Made by a program: the position numbers and the translations under genes | The notes under the pieces: generated by a model | Told to the model about the DNA's origin: nothing | Databases searched by the model: none | The model's input: the letters and a program-made list of their open reading frames with translations, nothing else | IMG/VR virus record: IMGVR_UViG_3300032675_000077 | Location: 1-35,615 of that record | Strand: one strand, 5' to 3' | Origin: a virus | Length of the DNA: 35,615 nt | Shown: piece by piece, positions 22,291 to 29,648 of the stretch | Layout of the letters: every line of letters starts with the position of its first letter | Numbering within the stretch: position 1 is the stretch's first letter

Positions 22291-22298
22291 TATTTATT
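22291..22298 (-). promoter_or_regulatory. Late promoter-like AATAAATA
   Basis: 27 bases before the ATG at 22263 and facing away from a plus-strand copy at 22317-22324, so the two form a divergent late promoter pair. Confidence 0.45.
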
Positions 22299-22316
22299 TT
22301 TCTATTTACCATATCT

Positions 22317-22324
22317 AATAAATA
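22317..22324 (+). promoter_or_regulatory. Late promoter-like AATAAATA upstream of speD
   Basis: 29 bases before the SpeD ATG, which also has the Shine-Dalgarno AAAGGAACAAAG. It is the plus-strand half of a divergent pair. Confidence 0.5.
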
Positions 22325-22353
22325 TGGTTTATTTGGTTTAGAAAGGAACAAAG

Positions 22354-22722
22354 ATGGATCAATTCTGGGGGTATCATTTAGCTATAGATGCAGCAGGACC
22401 AAATTTAGAAGCTATTAGTAGCATAGACACGGTTACAAAATTTAGCAAAGAACTTGTTAGACGTATAGATATGGTTGCATACGGAGACCCGCAGGTTGTA
22501 CGGTTTGGTAGTGGAAATAAAGCAGGAATTACTCTAGTACAACTTATCGAAACGTCAAATATCTGCTGTCATTATGTTGAAGATGATGGCAACTGTGGTA
22601 CTGCTTTTTATTTGGATGTATTCAGTTGCAAGCCATTTGACAACGATGAAGTAATTCGCTGTTGCCAAGATTTCTTTGGCAAGACCAATAATCGAATACA
22701 TTATTTTGTTCGGCAGGCTTGA
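22354..22722 (+). CDS. speD: S-adenosylmethionine decarboxylase, SpeD-like (122 aa)
   Basis: The layout fits bacterial prokaryotic-type AdoMetDC: WGYHLAIDAAG at the N-terminus, then LVQLIETSNICCHYVED and AFYLDVFSC. Compared with the Thermotoga enzyme, Ser68 matches the serine that becomes the pyruvoyl group, His73 the processing histidine and Cys92 the proton-donor cysteine. All three are kept, while the Glu normally preceding the cleaved Ser is Thr67. The product is decarboxylated AdoMet for spermidine synthesis; polyamines can neutralise packaged DNA. It is a single plus-strand gene with its own late promoter, convergent with the next gene. Confidence 0.85.
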   Translation: MDQFWGYHLAIDAAGPNLEAISSIDTVTKFSKELVRRIDMVAYGDPQVVRFGSGNKAGITLVQLIETSNICCHYVEDDGNCGTAFYLDVFSCKPFDNDEVIRCCQDFFGKTNNRIHYFVRQA

Positions 22723-22723
22723 G

Positions 22724-23302
22724 CTAAAAGTGTTTGGCAATAATGCTTGCAGCTTTGTCAGCATTATTGCCATACAAATTAGCAATCACCCGCTGTTTTT
22801 CTGACTCATCCGTTAGCATTCCGCGTATTTCACTTGCACTTGATACGATAACACCTGCAACTTCAAATGGCACAACCGGCATTATAGTCACATATGCATG
22901 ACCATTTTTGGTATCAAACGGCTTCATTTCCACGTTTTGTTTCCATTCCTGCAGATATGTCGGCGATCCATCTTTTCTATTACCAAACTTTAATCGATCC
23001 GCATCCTTTTCACTTATGACAAAGATCACACGGTCGTTTTTTGGATCGTAGTTTGCTAATATCTCGCTGGCAATATATGGATTTTTTACTTCTGCGACAC
23101 GATTACCGGGTATTCCAGATAATTGTGCTAGTGATTTACGTTCCTCAAAATTAAAAGGACTATCCGGTCCAACTTTTCCGCTGGTAGCGATCCAACGATC
23201 TGCGTAGGGAAAACACATGCCCATTAGCTCATAAATTGCAGCATGTCCACGATGGAATGGTTGGAATCTTCCTGGATAGATGACTACCGTTTTTGATTGC
23301 AT
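22724..23302 (-). CDS. Nucleotidyltransferase of the cytidylyltransferase/NadM fold (192 aa)
   Basis: The N-terminus IYPGRFQPFHRGH is the GxFxPxHxGH nucleotide-binding motif, and VSSASEIRGML is the ISSTxIR-like second motif of the adenylyl/cytidylyl-transferase superfamily. The size and sequence are near NadM-type NMN adenylyltransferases, but the substrate cannot be read from the motifs. FNFEERKSLAQLSGI is a typical helix. It follows two pol-beta-type nucleotidyltransferase genes, with TAAATG junctions. Its 3' end holds a 13-base perfect hairpin at the convergent junction with speD. Confidence 0.85.
   Translation of the reverse strand: MQSKTVVIYPGRFQPFHRGHAAIYELMGMCFPYADRWIATSGKVGPDSPFNFEERKSLAQLSGIPGNRVAEVKNPYIASEILANYDPKNDRVIFVISEKDADRLKFGNRKDGSPTYLQEWKQNVEMKPFDTKNGHAYVTIMPVVPFEVAGVIVSSASEIRGMLTDESEKQRVIANLYGNNADKAASIIAKHF
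22735..22772. terminator. 13-bp perfect hairpin at a convergent gene junction
   Basis: The arms TGGCAATAATGCT and AGCATTATTGCCA pair perfectly around a 12-base loop. It lies inside the last codons of the minus-strand nucleotidyltransferase and just past the speD stop, so it could stop transcription in both directions. There is no long T-tract. Confidence 0.55.
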
Positions 23303-24217
23303 TTATACAAACTCCCCAAACGTTGCCTGCACCTTTTTAATAGCAAATGTCTTTTCATCACCTTTTTTGGTGCCAACCTCACCTGATTTAACACTGATCA
23401 TGCTAGTAAACACACCAGGAATACGCTTAAAACTGCGCGCATTATGAACCTTATTTTTTGCTTGCAGCAAAAGTGTGTCAAAATCTGCATTTAGGTCATA
23501 TTGATATAGCAATGTAGCTAAATCCTGTATGCGTTGTGACCGCCAGATCACGGTTCTATATGCTTGTGTATATGAACTATGTACATATGTTACTTTTCTC
23601 AATTGCAATTCACTGCTACTGAGATTGAACTCATATTCTTGATCATAGTCACTTCCAAACGGGGCTTCAACATGTATAAGTCCCCCAGGATCTAATACTG
23701 CGATATCAATGCCAAGTCTATCAAACAGTTTGTCTGGCTCGGTTTCAACAGTGGAGATTTTAACCAATCCTAAGATTAGCCCTTGTTTTGTTGCTGGAAA
23801 ATCTAAAAACTGTTGTTTAAAATCAGCTTCATTTGCATCTAATGCAATGATATTGTCAATTTGAACGCTATATCCAAGCATAGAGTCAAAGTATCGCACG
23901 GTTACTATTTCTCCGCTATTATAGGTACGCTTACCCACATATTTTGCAGACGAAAAAAGCACGATAACGCTTAAAGGCTGTTGCTCAAAAAACGCTTGTA
24001 AGTCTTTCTTTACAGCAGGTTTTGATTTTTTTGTGTTGATATGCACAACCAAATCTATATCGCCAAAATCCTGCTTTAAGATATCTGAATTGAAGCTGCC
24101 AGACGTACGCAGGCTGACAAATCCAGGAAATCGTTCTATTAGGCCACTAAAACTGCTAACAAACTGGCAAAAATCTCGTCTTGATTTTATCCTATCAGCG
24201 CCAGCAACACCTGACAT
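23303..24217 (-). CDS. Pol-beta-superfamily nucleotidyltransferase A (304 aa)
   Basis: The nucleotidyltransferase core is SLRTSGSFNSDIL (GS motif) followed by FGDIDLVVHI (DxD), with the third acidic residue in SVQIDNIIALD. The C-terminal half is a helical domain with SYTQAYRTVIWRSQRIQDLA. It ends in a basic tail (TKKGDEKTFAIKKVQ). It overlaps the upstream paralogue by one base (TAATG) and precedes the NadM-like gene. The substrate is unknown. Such enzymes transfer NMPs to RNA ends, proteins or small molecules. Confidence 0.75.
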   Translation of the reverse strand: MSGVAGADRIKSRRDFCQFVSSFSGLIERFPGFVSLRTSGSFNSDILKQDFGDIDLVVHINTKKSKPAVKKDLQAFFEQQPLSVIVLFSSAKYVGKRTYNSGEIVTVRYFDSMLGYSVQIDNIIALDANEADFKQQFLDFPATKQGLILGLVKISTVETEPDKLFDRLGIDIAVLDPGGLIHVEAPFGSDYDQEYEFNLSSSELQLRKVTYVHSSYTQAYRTVIWRSQRIQDLATLLYQYDLNADFDTLLLQAKNKVHNARSFKRIPGVFTSMISVKSGEVGTKKGDEKTFAIKKVQATFGEFV

Positions 24218-25158
24218 TATAACAATCCCTTTAATTTAGAGTCCTCTGGTAGAAACTTACCGCTTAGGTCAAGCACATGACGTCTGGATAGCCAATATGT
24301 CTGCAGATCGTCTGGAATATCTGCGCGTGTTGAATCTAATATTTTGAAATAGATGTCAAGCAACTTTTGATAATCATTGTGGCTCAGCCCATTCTTTAGT
24401 ATGCTGTGTAGTGTATAATAATTTTCAGCATCATCTTGTGTGAGATCTACTCCCAAACGGTAGCTAAGGATTTTTAAGGCCAGTTCAGGATCGGTGGCTA
24501 AAACCTCACCGGTTTCCTTATCTTTTATTCCACTAACATGGTTGAATGAAAGATTAGCTACCTGAAAGGCAGACAGCATCAGCTGGGTACGATGCAGACC
24601 TTTTACATTAGACCCCGGTGGTATTAGGGCAGAATAATAGGAGAATTTTAACCATTTAATGTTGCCAATCATCCAGTCGATTTGTACCTCTACACCAAGA
24701 GTATTACCATGTTGGTCAATTTGCGGATAACAGCTGAATAAATTGCCGTCTGTTGTCTTTTTTTGGTTGAAAAGTAACGTAGTTGAATGATCATTGGCAT
24801 AAGATGCAAGGGTCTTTAGGAACGCTTTCATCTTAAGTTGTGACGGACTTGATGTCCTTGCACGTTTTTCTAAAATCACATATTCGGCATCAACATCTAA
24901 CGGATTTATACCCCATTCGGCAATAGAAGACGTGCTCATGCCTGCATCAAGAATAGAAGTTGTATCTATTGCAAGATCAATATCGCCTGACTCGGCTTTT
25001 TTACCAACTGAACCAACTGGTTGGAAATAATCAACATTGAAAATTGTTGATCTATTAGGAAAAATACGTCTAAGTTCAGAAAAGTAAGAATCAAGAGTTG
25101 GGATTATATTCTCTTGTTTGATGCAAGTAGTCCTGCCCTCAAAGACATTACCACCCAT
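24217..25158 (-). CDS. Pol-beta-superfamily nucleotidyltransferase B (313 aa)
   Basis: PVGSVGKKAESGDIDLAIDT carries the GS and DxD motifs and GVEVQIDWMIGN the third acidic residue. An Arg-rich C-terminal helical part (YWLSRRHVLDLSGKF) follows. It resembles the downstream protein in domain order but is clearly divergent, so the two may be an old duplication forming a heteromer. The ATG has GGAG upstream. A 75-base gap separates it from the 25234 gene. Confidence 0.75.
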   Translation of the reverse strand: MGGNVFEGRTTCIKQENIIPTLDSYFSELRRIFPNRSTIFNVDYFQPVGSVGKKAESGDIDLAIDTTSILDAGMSTSSIAEWGINPLDVDAEYVILEKRARTSSPSQLKMKAFLKTLASYANDHSTTLLFNQKKTTDGNLFSCYPQIDQHGNTLGVEVQIDWMIGNIKWLKFSYYSALIPPGSNVKGLHRTQLMLSAFQVANLSFNHVSGIKDKETGEVLATDPELALKILSYRLGVDLTQDDAENYYTLHSILKNGLSHNDYQKLLDIYFKILDSTRADIPDDLQTYWLSRRHVLDLSGKFLPEDSKLKGLL

Positions 25159-25233
25159 GTTTTCGCTCCTTAGAATCGTACTTTTGTACTTTTAGCACAA
25201 CATGTACTGAAAATCAAGACAAATTTTGAAATA

Positions 25234-25599
25234 TCAGTCTAAATCTTTGAAAGTTCGAACTGTACTTTTAGAATTTACCCATTTTGGTTCTTGACTTGCA
25301 GAGGCTACCATAACTTGATGACGGACGCCCATTATTGCATCTGTTTTTTTAACAATATCAATTTCTTCAGGTGCATAACATACTACTGTAATTGACTGAT
25401 TAAAGGAACTTTCTTGATCTATTTGTACTTCACCGCGTTCAACAGCTTTTGCAGCAGCCATATTTAAAAGGTAGCGATACTGATCATAACCGTTGCTGTT
25501 TGGTAGATCAGCAATAGTTAGTGTAGGTGGTAAGGTATCTTTTATATCACTGCGTAAAGGTGGTGTTTTATAACCTTCTAAAAGTTCACTTATTTTCAT
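25234..25599 (-). CDS. Small phage protein A of a tandem paralogue pair (121 aa)
   Basis: The N-terminus is MKISELLEGYKTPPLR, the middle is LPPTLTIADLPNSNGYDQYR and the end is VRTFKDLD. The next gene upstream shows the same order: MRAKELFE, MPPSMVVPDLDPNYEYYR and VRTFKDYGV. Both are therefore duplicates of one family, which I do not recognise by name. The MKxxELxE start recalls capsid-targeting N-termini of T4 internal head proteins, which is inference. Start and upstream stop overlap as ATGA. Confidence 0.65.
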   Translation of the reverse strand: MKISELLEGYKTPPLRSDIKDTLPPTLTIADLPNSNGYDQYRYLLNMAAAKAVERGEVQIDQESSFNQSITVVCYAPEEIDIVKKTDAIMGVRHQVMVASASQEPKWVNSKSTVRTFKDLD

Positions 25600-25946
25600 A
25601 CTCCATAATCCTTAAAAGTGCGTACAGGACTAATTTTATGTACATCGTCTGTTTCTATACTCGGAGCTTTCGTAAGAGGTACTGGATTTTTTCCCATTTT
25701 AGCCAGCATTCGCAATACCTGTTGATGCTCAATTTTTGAATATGGAATGATGAGAGGTTTATCTTTTAAAACACTATTCAGAGGTATATCATCATTATCT
25801 GGAAGACCTGCAAGTGCGACCAACAATCTGTAATATTCATAATTTGGATCTAAATCAGGTACAACCATAGACGGCGGCATAGATTCTCTAGAACTTATAG
25901 GAAGATCGGCCCCTTTTTGTTTTTCAAATAATTCTTTGGCTCTCAT
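25596..25946 (-). CDS. Small phage protein B of a tandem paralogue pair (116 aa)
   Basis: This is the paralogue of the downstream gene, with the shared pattern P-P-S/T-x3-(V/I)-x-D-L ... Y-x2-Y-R-x-L and C-terminal VRTFKD. I choose the ATG at 25946 (MRAKELFEKQ). The longer open frame to 26087 runs across a TATAAATA promoter and the divergent gene, so it is unlikely. The function is unknown; it is possibly a head protein. Confidence 0.65.
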   Translation of the reverse strand: MRAKELFEKQKGADLPISSRESMPPSMVVPDLDPNYEYYRLLVALAGLPDNDDIPLNSVLKDKPLIIPYSKIEHQQVLRMLAKMGKNPVPLTKAPSIETDDVHKISPVRTFKDYGV

Positions 25947-25969
25947 TAGTCTGCCTATTTTGTTTTGTA

Positions 25970-25977
25970 TATTTATA
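25970..25977 (-). promoter_or_regulatory. T4-type late promoter TATAAATA
   Basis: Exact TATAAATA, 23 bases before the ATG at 25946 and back to back with a plus-strand AATAAATA at 25993-26000. Confidence 0.7.
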
Positions 25978-25992
25978 CAATTAAGCAATCTA

Positions 25993-26000
25993 AATAAATA
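25993..26000 (+). promoter_or_regulatory. Late promoter-like AATAAATA, 5 bases from a start codon
   Basis: Followed by CCAGT and then the ATG at 26006. The same ATAAATACCAGTA string follows the octamer at 2353-2360. Initiation at the usual distance would begin at the ATG itself, and no Shine-Dalgarno is present. Confidence 0.4.
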
Positions 26001-26005
26001 CCAGT

Positions 26006-26551
26006 ATGAGATACAATGATATTGATATAGAACAAATCCGTAATGAAGGTAAATTAGCCTTTCAACAAAAGTTAGAATTAGACTCATGTCCTTATAGAGA
26101 AGACAGTTTAGCTGAAAGTGCGTGGATAGATGGGTGGCAGGACGTATTTTATAACACTTTAAATGAATCTAGTACAGTGTTAGATGAACAATATGACAAT
26201 CCCGATCATTTTTTCCTACGTTACAGCTGGATAGAAGATTCAGGTGATATCATAGAGGAGGCTGTATATGCTGGAAGAATCGTACCATTACGTAAGGTTA
26301 TGAAAGGTGATACAAAGCGTCACAAAGTATATGTTAATAGCGGACGTAAAAATAAAGACGGTCAAGTTATTGCTAAAAAAGTAGAATTTGGCAGTCCGCA
26401 TGGTAGCAAATTGCGTATAAGAAAAAGTAGTAAAGGTCGACGTAAGAGTTTTGCTGCACGACACCATTGTTCGACAGCTAAAGATCCAAAAACTGCACGC
26501 TATTGGAGTTGCAGAGCACCAAGCAGTAACAGTAAAGGCGGTTATTGGTGA
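26006..26551 (+). CDS. RMF-like N-terminus plus Arg/Cys-rich C-terminal module (181 aa)
   Basis: Residues about 10-50 (GKLAFQQKLELDSCPYREDS, then LAESAWIDGWQDVF) resemble ribosome modulation factor, whose core is G..A......NPY......W..GW. The C-terminal 60 residues (KKVEFGSP, LRIRKSSKGRRKSFAARHHC, ARYWSCRAPS) form a basic module with conserved-looking H, C and W residues. I recall it at the ends of unrelated T4-like phage proteins, where it may bind zinc or nucleic acid. The fusion is unusual. A late-type octamer ends 5 bases before the ATG. Confidence 0.65.
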   Translation: MRYNDIDIEQIRNEGKLAFQQKLELDSCPYREDSLAESAWIDGWQDVFYNTLNESSTVLDEQYDNPDHFFLRYSWIEDSGDIIEEAVYAGRIVPLRKVMKGDTKRHKVYVNSGRKNKDGQVIAKKVEFGSPHGSKLRIRKSSKGRRKSFAARHHCSTAKDPKTARYWSCRAPSSNSKGGYW

Positions 26552-27237
26552 CAATTTTTAGGTCTTTACGATCTAAATACAAATTCCGCTGTTTTAAATC
26601 AAACCAGTCGTTTAGATTCCGAAAACTTGAGAATCTAAGGTGCCTGAGAGACATTATAGACTATTGGCAAATCGCACCTAAACACGAGTGGCCAAACATG
26701 CCCTGGTACTATGGAACCGGTTTACATTATAGTAACAGTTGTCCCATTCAACCTTTAACTAAACAGTTGTGTGGAAACCATGAGAATCGAGACGATTATC
26801 AAGATAGTTTACTATACGATAAACCTATTATACCCGATCTACTGCAGAACTTAAGTCAATTTTCGTTAGTAAGATGTAAAATAGGCTGCATAAATGGCGC
26901 GGATAGTCAAAGTCAACAGATATCTAAAACGTCGGGTTGGCATAAAGATGAATACCCGCACGAAGTTTTACGTGTAATTGTTCCATTACATGGAGATTCG
27001 TCATACTTGTTTGAACTTGAAAATCATAAACCTATACCGTTGTTGCCAGGTTATGTTTATGCATTTGATCAAAGTCAGTGGCATAAAGTCTATAGCAGCA
27101 AACCAAGTGACGTACATCGTGTAAATCTAATACTCAGTTTTGTTACTTGGTTTAATAGAGTAGATGATCAATGGATACCAAATGATTTTTGTGGCAAAAT
27201 CCATCCTTTAAAGCTTTTTGACTTGATTCAGCTTTGA
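26548..27237 (+). CDS. 2-oxoglutarate/Fe(II) oxygenase-like, aspartyl hydroxylase type (229 aa)
   Basis: The core is SGWHKDEYPHEVLRVIVPLH (H-x-D iron ligands), LFELENHKPIPLLPGYVYAF (double-stranded helix strand with the PG turn), SQWHKVYSS (distal His) and VHRVNLILSF (Arg for 2-oxoglutarate). This spacing fits aspartyl/asparaginyl beta-hydroxylase-like enzymes in phages. The start is GTG at 26548, overlapping the upstream TGA as GTGA. The substrate is unknown; phage members could hydroxylate proteins or modified bases. The tail overlaps the convergent gene by 10 bases. Confidence 0.7.
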   Translation: MTIFRSLRSKYKFRCFKSNQSFRFRKLENLRCLRDIIDYWQIAPKHEWPNMPWYYGTGLHYSNSCPIQPLTKQLCGNHENRDDYQDSLLYDKPIIPDLLQNLSQFSLVRCKIGCINGADSQSQQISKTSGWHKDEYPHEVLRVIVPLHGDSSYLFELENHKPIPLLPGYVYAFDQSQWHKVYSSKPSDVHRVNLILSFVTWFNRVDDQWIPNDFCGKIHPLKLFDLIQL

Positions 27238-28163
27238 GATAGCTGTATGGCCCTATCTATCATCTCATTTACTAAATTGTTATCAACCCCTTGAGATTTG
27301 AGCCTCTTGCTGATTGACACCCAAGCTTTTTCGCCTAATCCCACACGCATTGTCTCGTACATTTCCATTACACAATAATTCTTAATAGACTCGTCTATAG
27401 GTGCGTTTATCTGTGTATTATGAACATTTTTGTCGTGAATATCAGGGCTTTGTCGAGCCCATTGTAATGGTGTCAGCCCGGCTTTGCTACTTTTCCAAGT
27501 TTGCAACAACGAGTTCATATCAGTATGGCCTGATTGCTGTAGAACATTTTGCATTATTTTATTAACAGCCGTGTCTGTAAGCGGCTTTCCTGTTCTTCCG
27601 TACTTAACTAACTCATTTCTTAACATACCCACTGCCTTTAAAACATCATGTTGCACATGCTGTTCATTAAGTGAGTTGTAACCAAGGGACGCCAGTTCGT
27701 CTAAACCAGTTTTAATAGTCATAAGCGTGTTTGATAACTGTTTTACATTGTGCGCTGCACCATGCCAATCGGCATGGTCAGCTGACACATCTTCGGCTAG
27801 CTGAGCTGTCTCTCTAGCAGCTTTACGCTTTAGGCCTGCCATTGTTAAACGACCAGCTCCTCCTAAAACGCGAATTTCACTTTGATTTATAGGGTCTTGT
27901 TTATCTAGCCTATAAATCACCGATTCATCTATTTTGTCTTTTTCTAAAACGGGATTTATTGGCACGTAAGTAGATACCAATCCTTTTAAACTTTCTATTT
28001 GTTTGCTTAGATTCGCAGAATTAGGCAGTGCCTGACAGAGATTTTGCGCTGCTGACAAATGTTTCATTATTTCGTAACCAACCTGTTCCACTGAGTCTAC
28101 ATCAAACGCAGGCTGTGGTGTTAGTATAGCGATAATCTGTTTTTCTAAGGCATCAATTTTCAT
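27228..28163 (-). CDS. Helical hypothetical phage protein (311 aa)
   Basis: The protein is mostly helical, rich in Gln, Asn, Leu and Ala. It contains HLSAAQNLCQALPNSANLSK, RLTMAGLKRKAARETAQLAE, NEQHVQHDVLKAVGMLRNEL and a C-terminus with VSISKRLKSQGVDNNLVNEM. There is no transmembrane segment or cysteine motif. I do not recognise a family. GGAGCGGCAA precedes the ATG. It may be an internal head or scaffold-type protein, judged only from composition. Confidence 0.65.
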   Translation of the reverse strand: MKIDALEKQIIAILTPQPAFDVDSVEQVGYEIMKHLSAAQNLCQALPNSANLSKQIESLKGLVSTYVPINPVLEKDKIDESVIYRLDKQDPINQSEIRVLGGAGRLTMAGLKRKAARETAQLAEDVSADHADWHGAAHNVKQLSNTLMTIKTGLDELASLGYNSLNEQHVQHDVLKAVGMLRNELVKYGRTGKPLTDTAVNKIMQNVLQQSGHTDMNSLLQTWKSSKAGLTPLQWARQSPDIHDKNVHNTQINAPIDESIKNYCVMEMYETMRVGLGEKAWVSISKRLKSQGVDNNLVNEMIDRAIQLSQS

Positions 28164-28196
28164 TTGCCGCTCCGCAAAATGTTGTGTATAAACTAT

Positions 28197-29219
28197 TTAG
28201 CGGATACCGGTTATCATTGAATTATACAAGTGCATGCTGGCAAGATTTTTTGCTTTAGCTTCTGCCATACAGTCTCCCCATTCAAGATGTTCTATTGCCC
28301 ATTTGTTTGTGTCAACATGCGTATAAAATGTACTATGAGCTCTTAATTTTGACTTATTGGTAATTTTACAAAGTTCATCAAGAGTAGGTTTGGTTGAGAA
28401 ATGTTGTAGATACTCCCATTGCGACTGGCTGTAATGAAAAGTTGGACGTACACCTTGCCAGCTGTCTTTAATCTGACAAATTCGCATGTCATTGGCCTTA
28501 ATATATTCGCCACAATTGATAAAATGATGATGAATATCTAACACAATACCCACATGTTTAGATAATGGTAAGATATCGTCTAAACCTGCTTGATACTCGT
28601 CGTTTTCAATGGTTAACATTCTACGTAACTCATTACTCATGCGATCGAACGCAGTAATAAAACCATCAATTCCCAGCCTTCCACTGAGATGAACATTGAT
28701 TTTAAAATCGAGTTTCTGTTTGCCATAGCCCATCATTACTGCCATATCTCGATGATATTCCAGTTCAGCTAGACTTCTGGTAACAACATCCTCGCTATCG
28801 CTTACAATACAACAAAATTGGCCAGGATGAAAGCTAAGTCTAATGTCATTTGCTCGTGCATAGTCGCCAATTTTCGCAAATTCTCTAGCACAAAAGTCTA
28901 CAACATCTGGTTTTTGCCAAAAATATCCCCATGTTGGTTCGGTGTAAAATGGCAAAATATCACTAGAAATTCGTGTCATACGCAATTCAACACCAAGTCC
29001 TGCAAGTTTTTCTAACTGTTGACGAATACTGCTAAGATTGTGTTTAGCAATTTCCCAAAGTTTATCTTCAGCTGTCTGTTTGTCTTGTCTATTCATCCAC
29101 GAGACTGTGCTTGATGATGTATTAAGCCGTTTGGTTTCTTCTTTTTCTGCTTTAGACATCTTTATATCATCAGGTACAAGCATGTACTTACATGCATAGC
29201 CAATGCGTGCTATATTCAT
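28197..29219 (-). CDS. uvsE: UV damage endonuclease, UvdE/UvsE-type (340 aa)
   Basis: TIM-barrel UvdE motifs are clear: IARIGYACKYM at the start, RLNTSSSTVSWMNR, LRMTRISSDILPFYT, NDIRLSFHPGQFCCI, DFKINVHLSGRLG, MLTIENDEYQAG, GIVLDIHHHFIN (HHH metal site) and RAHSTFYTHVD. Only the start needed choosing: the ATG at 29219 lies 2 bases after the upstream stop, whereas a frame to 29261 would overlap it. The enzyme nicks 5' to UV photoproducts and other lesions. In a surface-water phage it would replace T4's glycosylase DenV (inference). Confidence 0.9.
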   Translation of the reverse strand: MNIARIGYACKYMLVPDDIKMSKAEKEETKRLNTSSSTVSWMNRQDKQTAEDKLWEIAKHNLSSIRQQLEKLAGLGVELRMTRISSDILPFYTEPTWGYFWQKPDVVDFCAREFAKIGDYARANDIRLSFHPGQFCCIVSDSEDVVTRSLAELEYHRDMAVMMGYGKQKLDFKINVHLSGRLGIDGFITAFDRMSNELRRMLTIENDEYQAGLDDILPLSKHVGIVLDIHHHFINCGEYIKANDMRICQIKDSWQGVRPTFHYSQSQWEYLQHFSTKPTLDELCKITNKSKLRAHSTFYTHVDTNKWAIEHLEWGDCMAEAKAKNLASMHLYNSMITGIR

Positions 29220-29220
29220 G

Positions 29221-29421
29221 TTATCCAATCCCGTTGTTATTGTGTGAAAATTGTGGTTCAAGCCTCTGTGTAAAACCAGTTGATCTACGTCTAAATGTGC
29301 AGATTCTTACCAACCAACGGATAAAAGAAGCAATAGTTCGCAGTATTGTCCAAATTATTAAACCTCCTGCTGCAAATAAAGGTATAGAAAGCGTCAAAAC
29401 TATAAATTGCAGGTCAATCAT
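29221..29421 (-). CDS. Small membrane protein (66 aa)
   Basis: Residues 1-35 are almost entirely hydrophobic (FIVLTLSIPLFAAGGLIIW, then TILRTIASFI), enough for one or two membrane segments. A basic tail WLVRICTFRRRS follows. The positive-inside rule would put the C-terminus in the cytoplasm. I choose the ATG at 29421, just after the upstream stop. It could be a holin, a spanin-type protein or a superinfection factor; the sequence does not decide. Confidence 0.55.
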   Translation of the reverse strand: MIDLQFIVLTLSIPLFAAGGLIIWTILRTIASFIRWLVRICTFRRRSTGFTQRLEPQFSHNNNGIG

Positions 29422-29423
29422 AG

Positions 29424-29648
29424 TTAAAAAACATCCTTCTCTGTCCACTTAAAATAGGCCATTGTAAAATCCCAATCGTTTTCGGCCAGAAGGTGTAAAA
29501 ATCGTTGAACTTCGCGATCTATTTGTGCCATAAAAGCAAGTTCATTATCGGTTAGAGATTCAAAGTAATTCTGGTCGTAAATCGAAGATAGCGCATCTTG
29601 CTGATCTAGTAAAGAGAATTTGCCAACAATATCCGGTATACTGTGCAT
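29424..29648 (-). CDS. Small acidic hypothetical protein (74 aa)
   Basis: The ATG at 29648 overlaps the ligase stop as TAATG and has GGAGAG upstream. The protein (DQQDALSSIYDQNYFESLTD, then EVQRFLHLLAENDWDFTMAY) is helical and acidic. It shares 'NDWD' and its size with the coiled-coil protein at 5443, but no real homology is visible. No family is recognised. Confidence 0.6.
   Translation of the reverse strand: MHSIPDIVGKFSLLDQQDALSSIYDQNYFESLTDNELAFMAQIDREVQRFLHLLAENDWDFTMAYFKWTEKDVF

Noticed and set aside
25596-26087. 163-residue version of the 25596 protein
   Set aside because: The extra 47 codons cross a TATAAATA late promoter and overlap the divergent gene; the ATG at 25946 gives the start shared with the paralogue.
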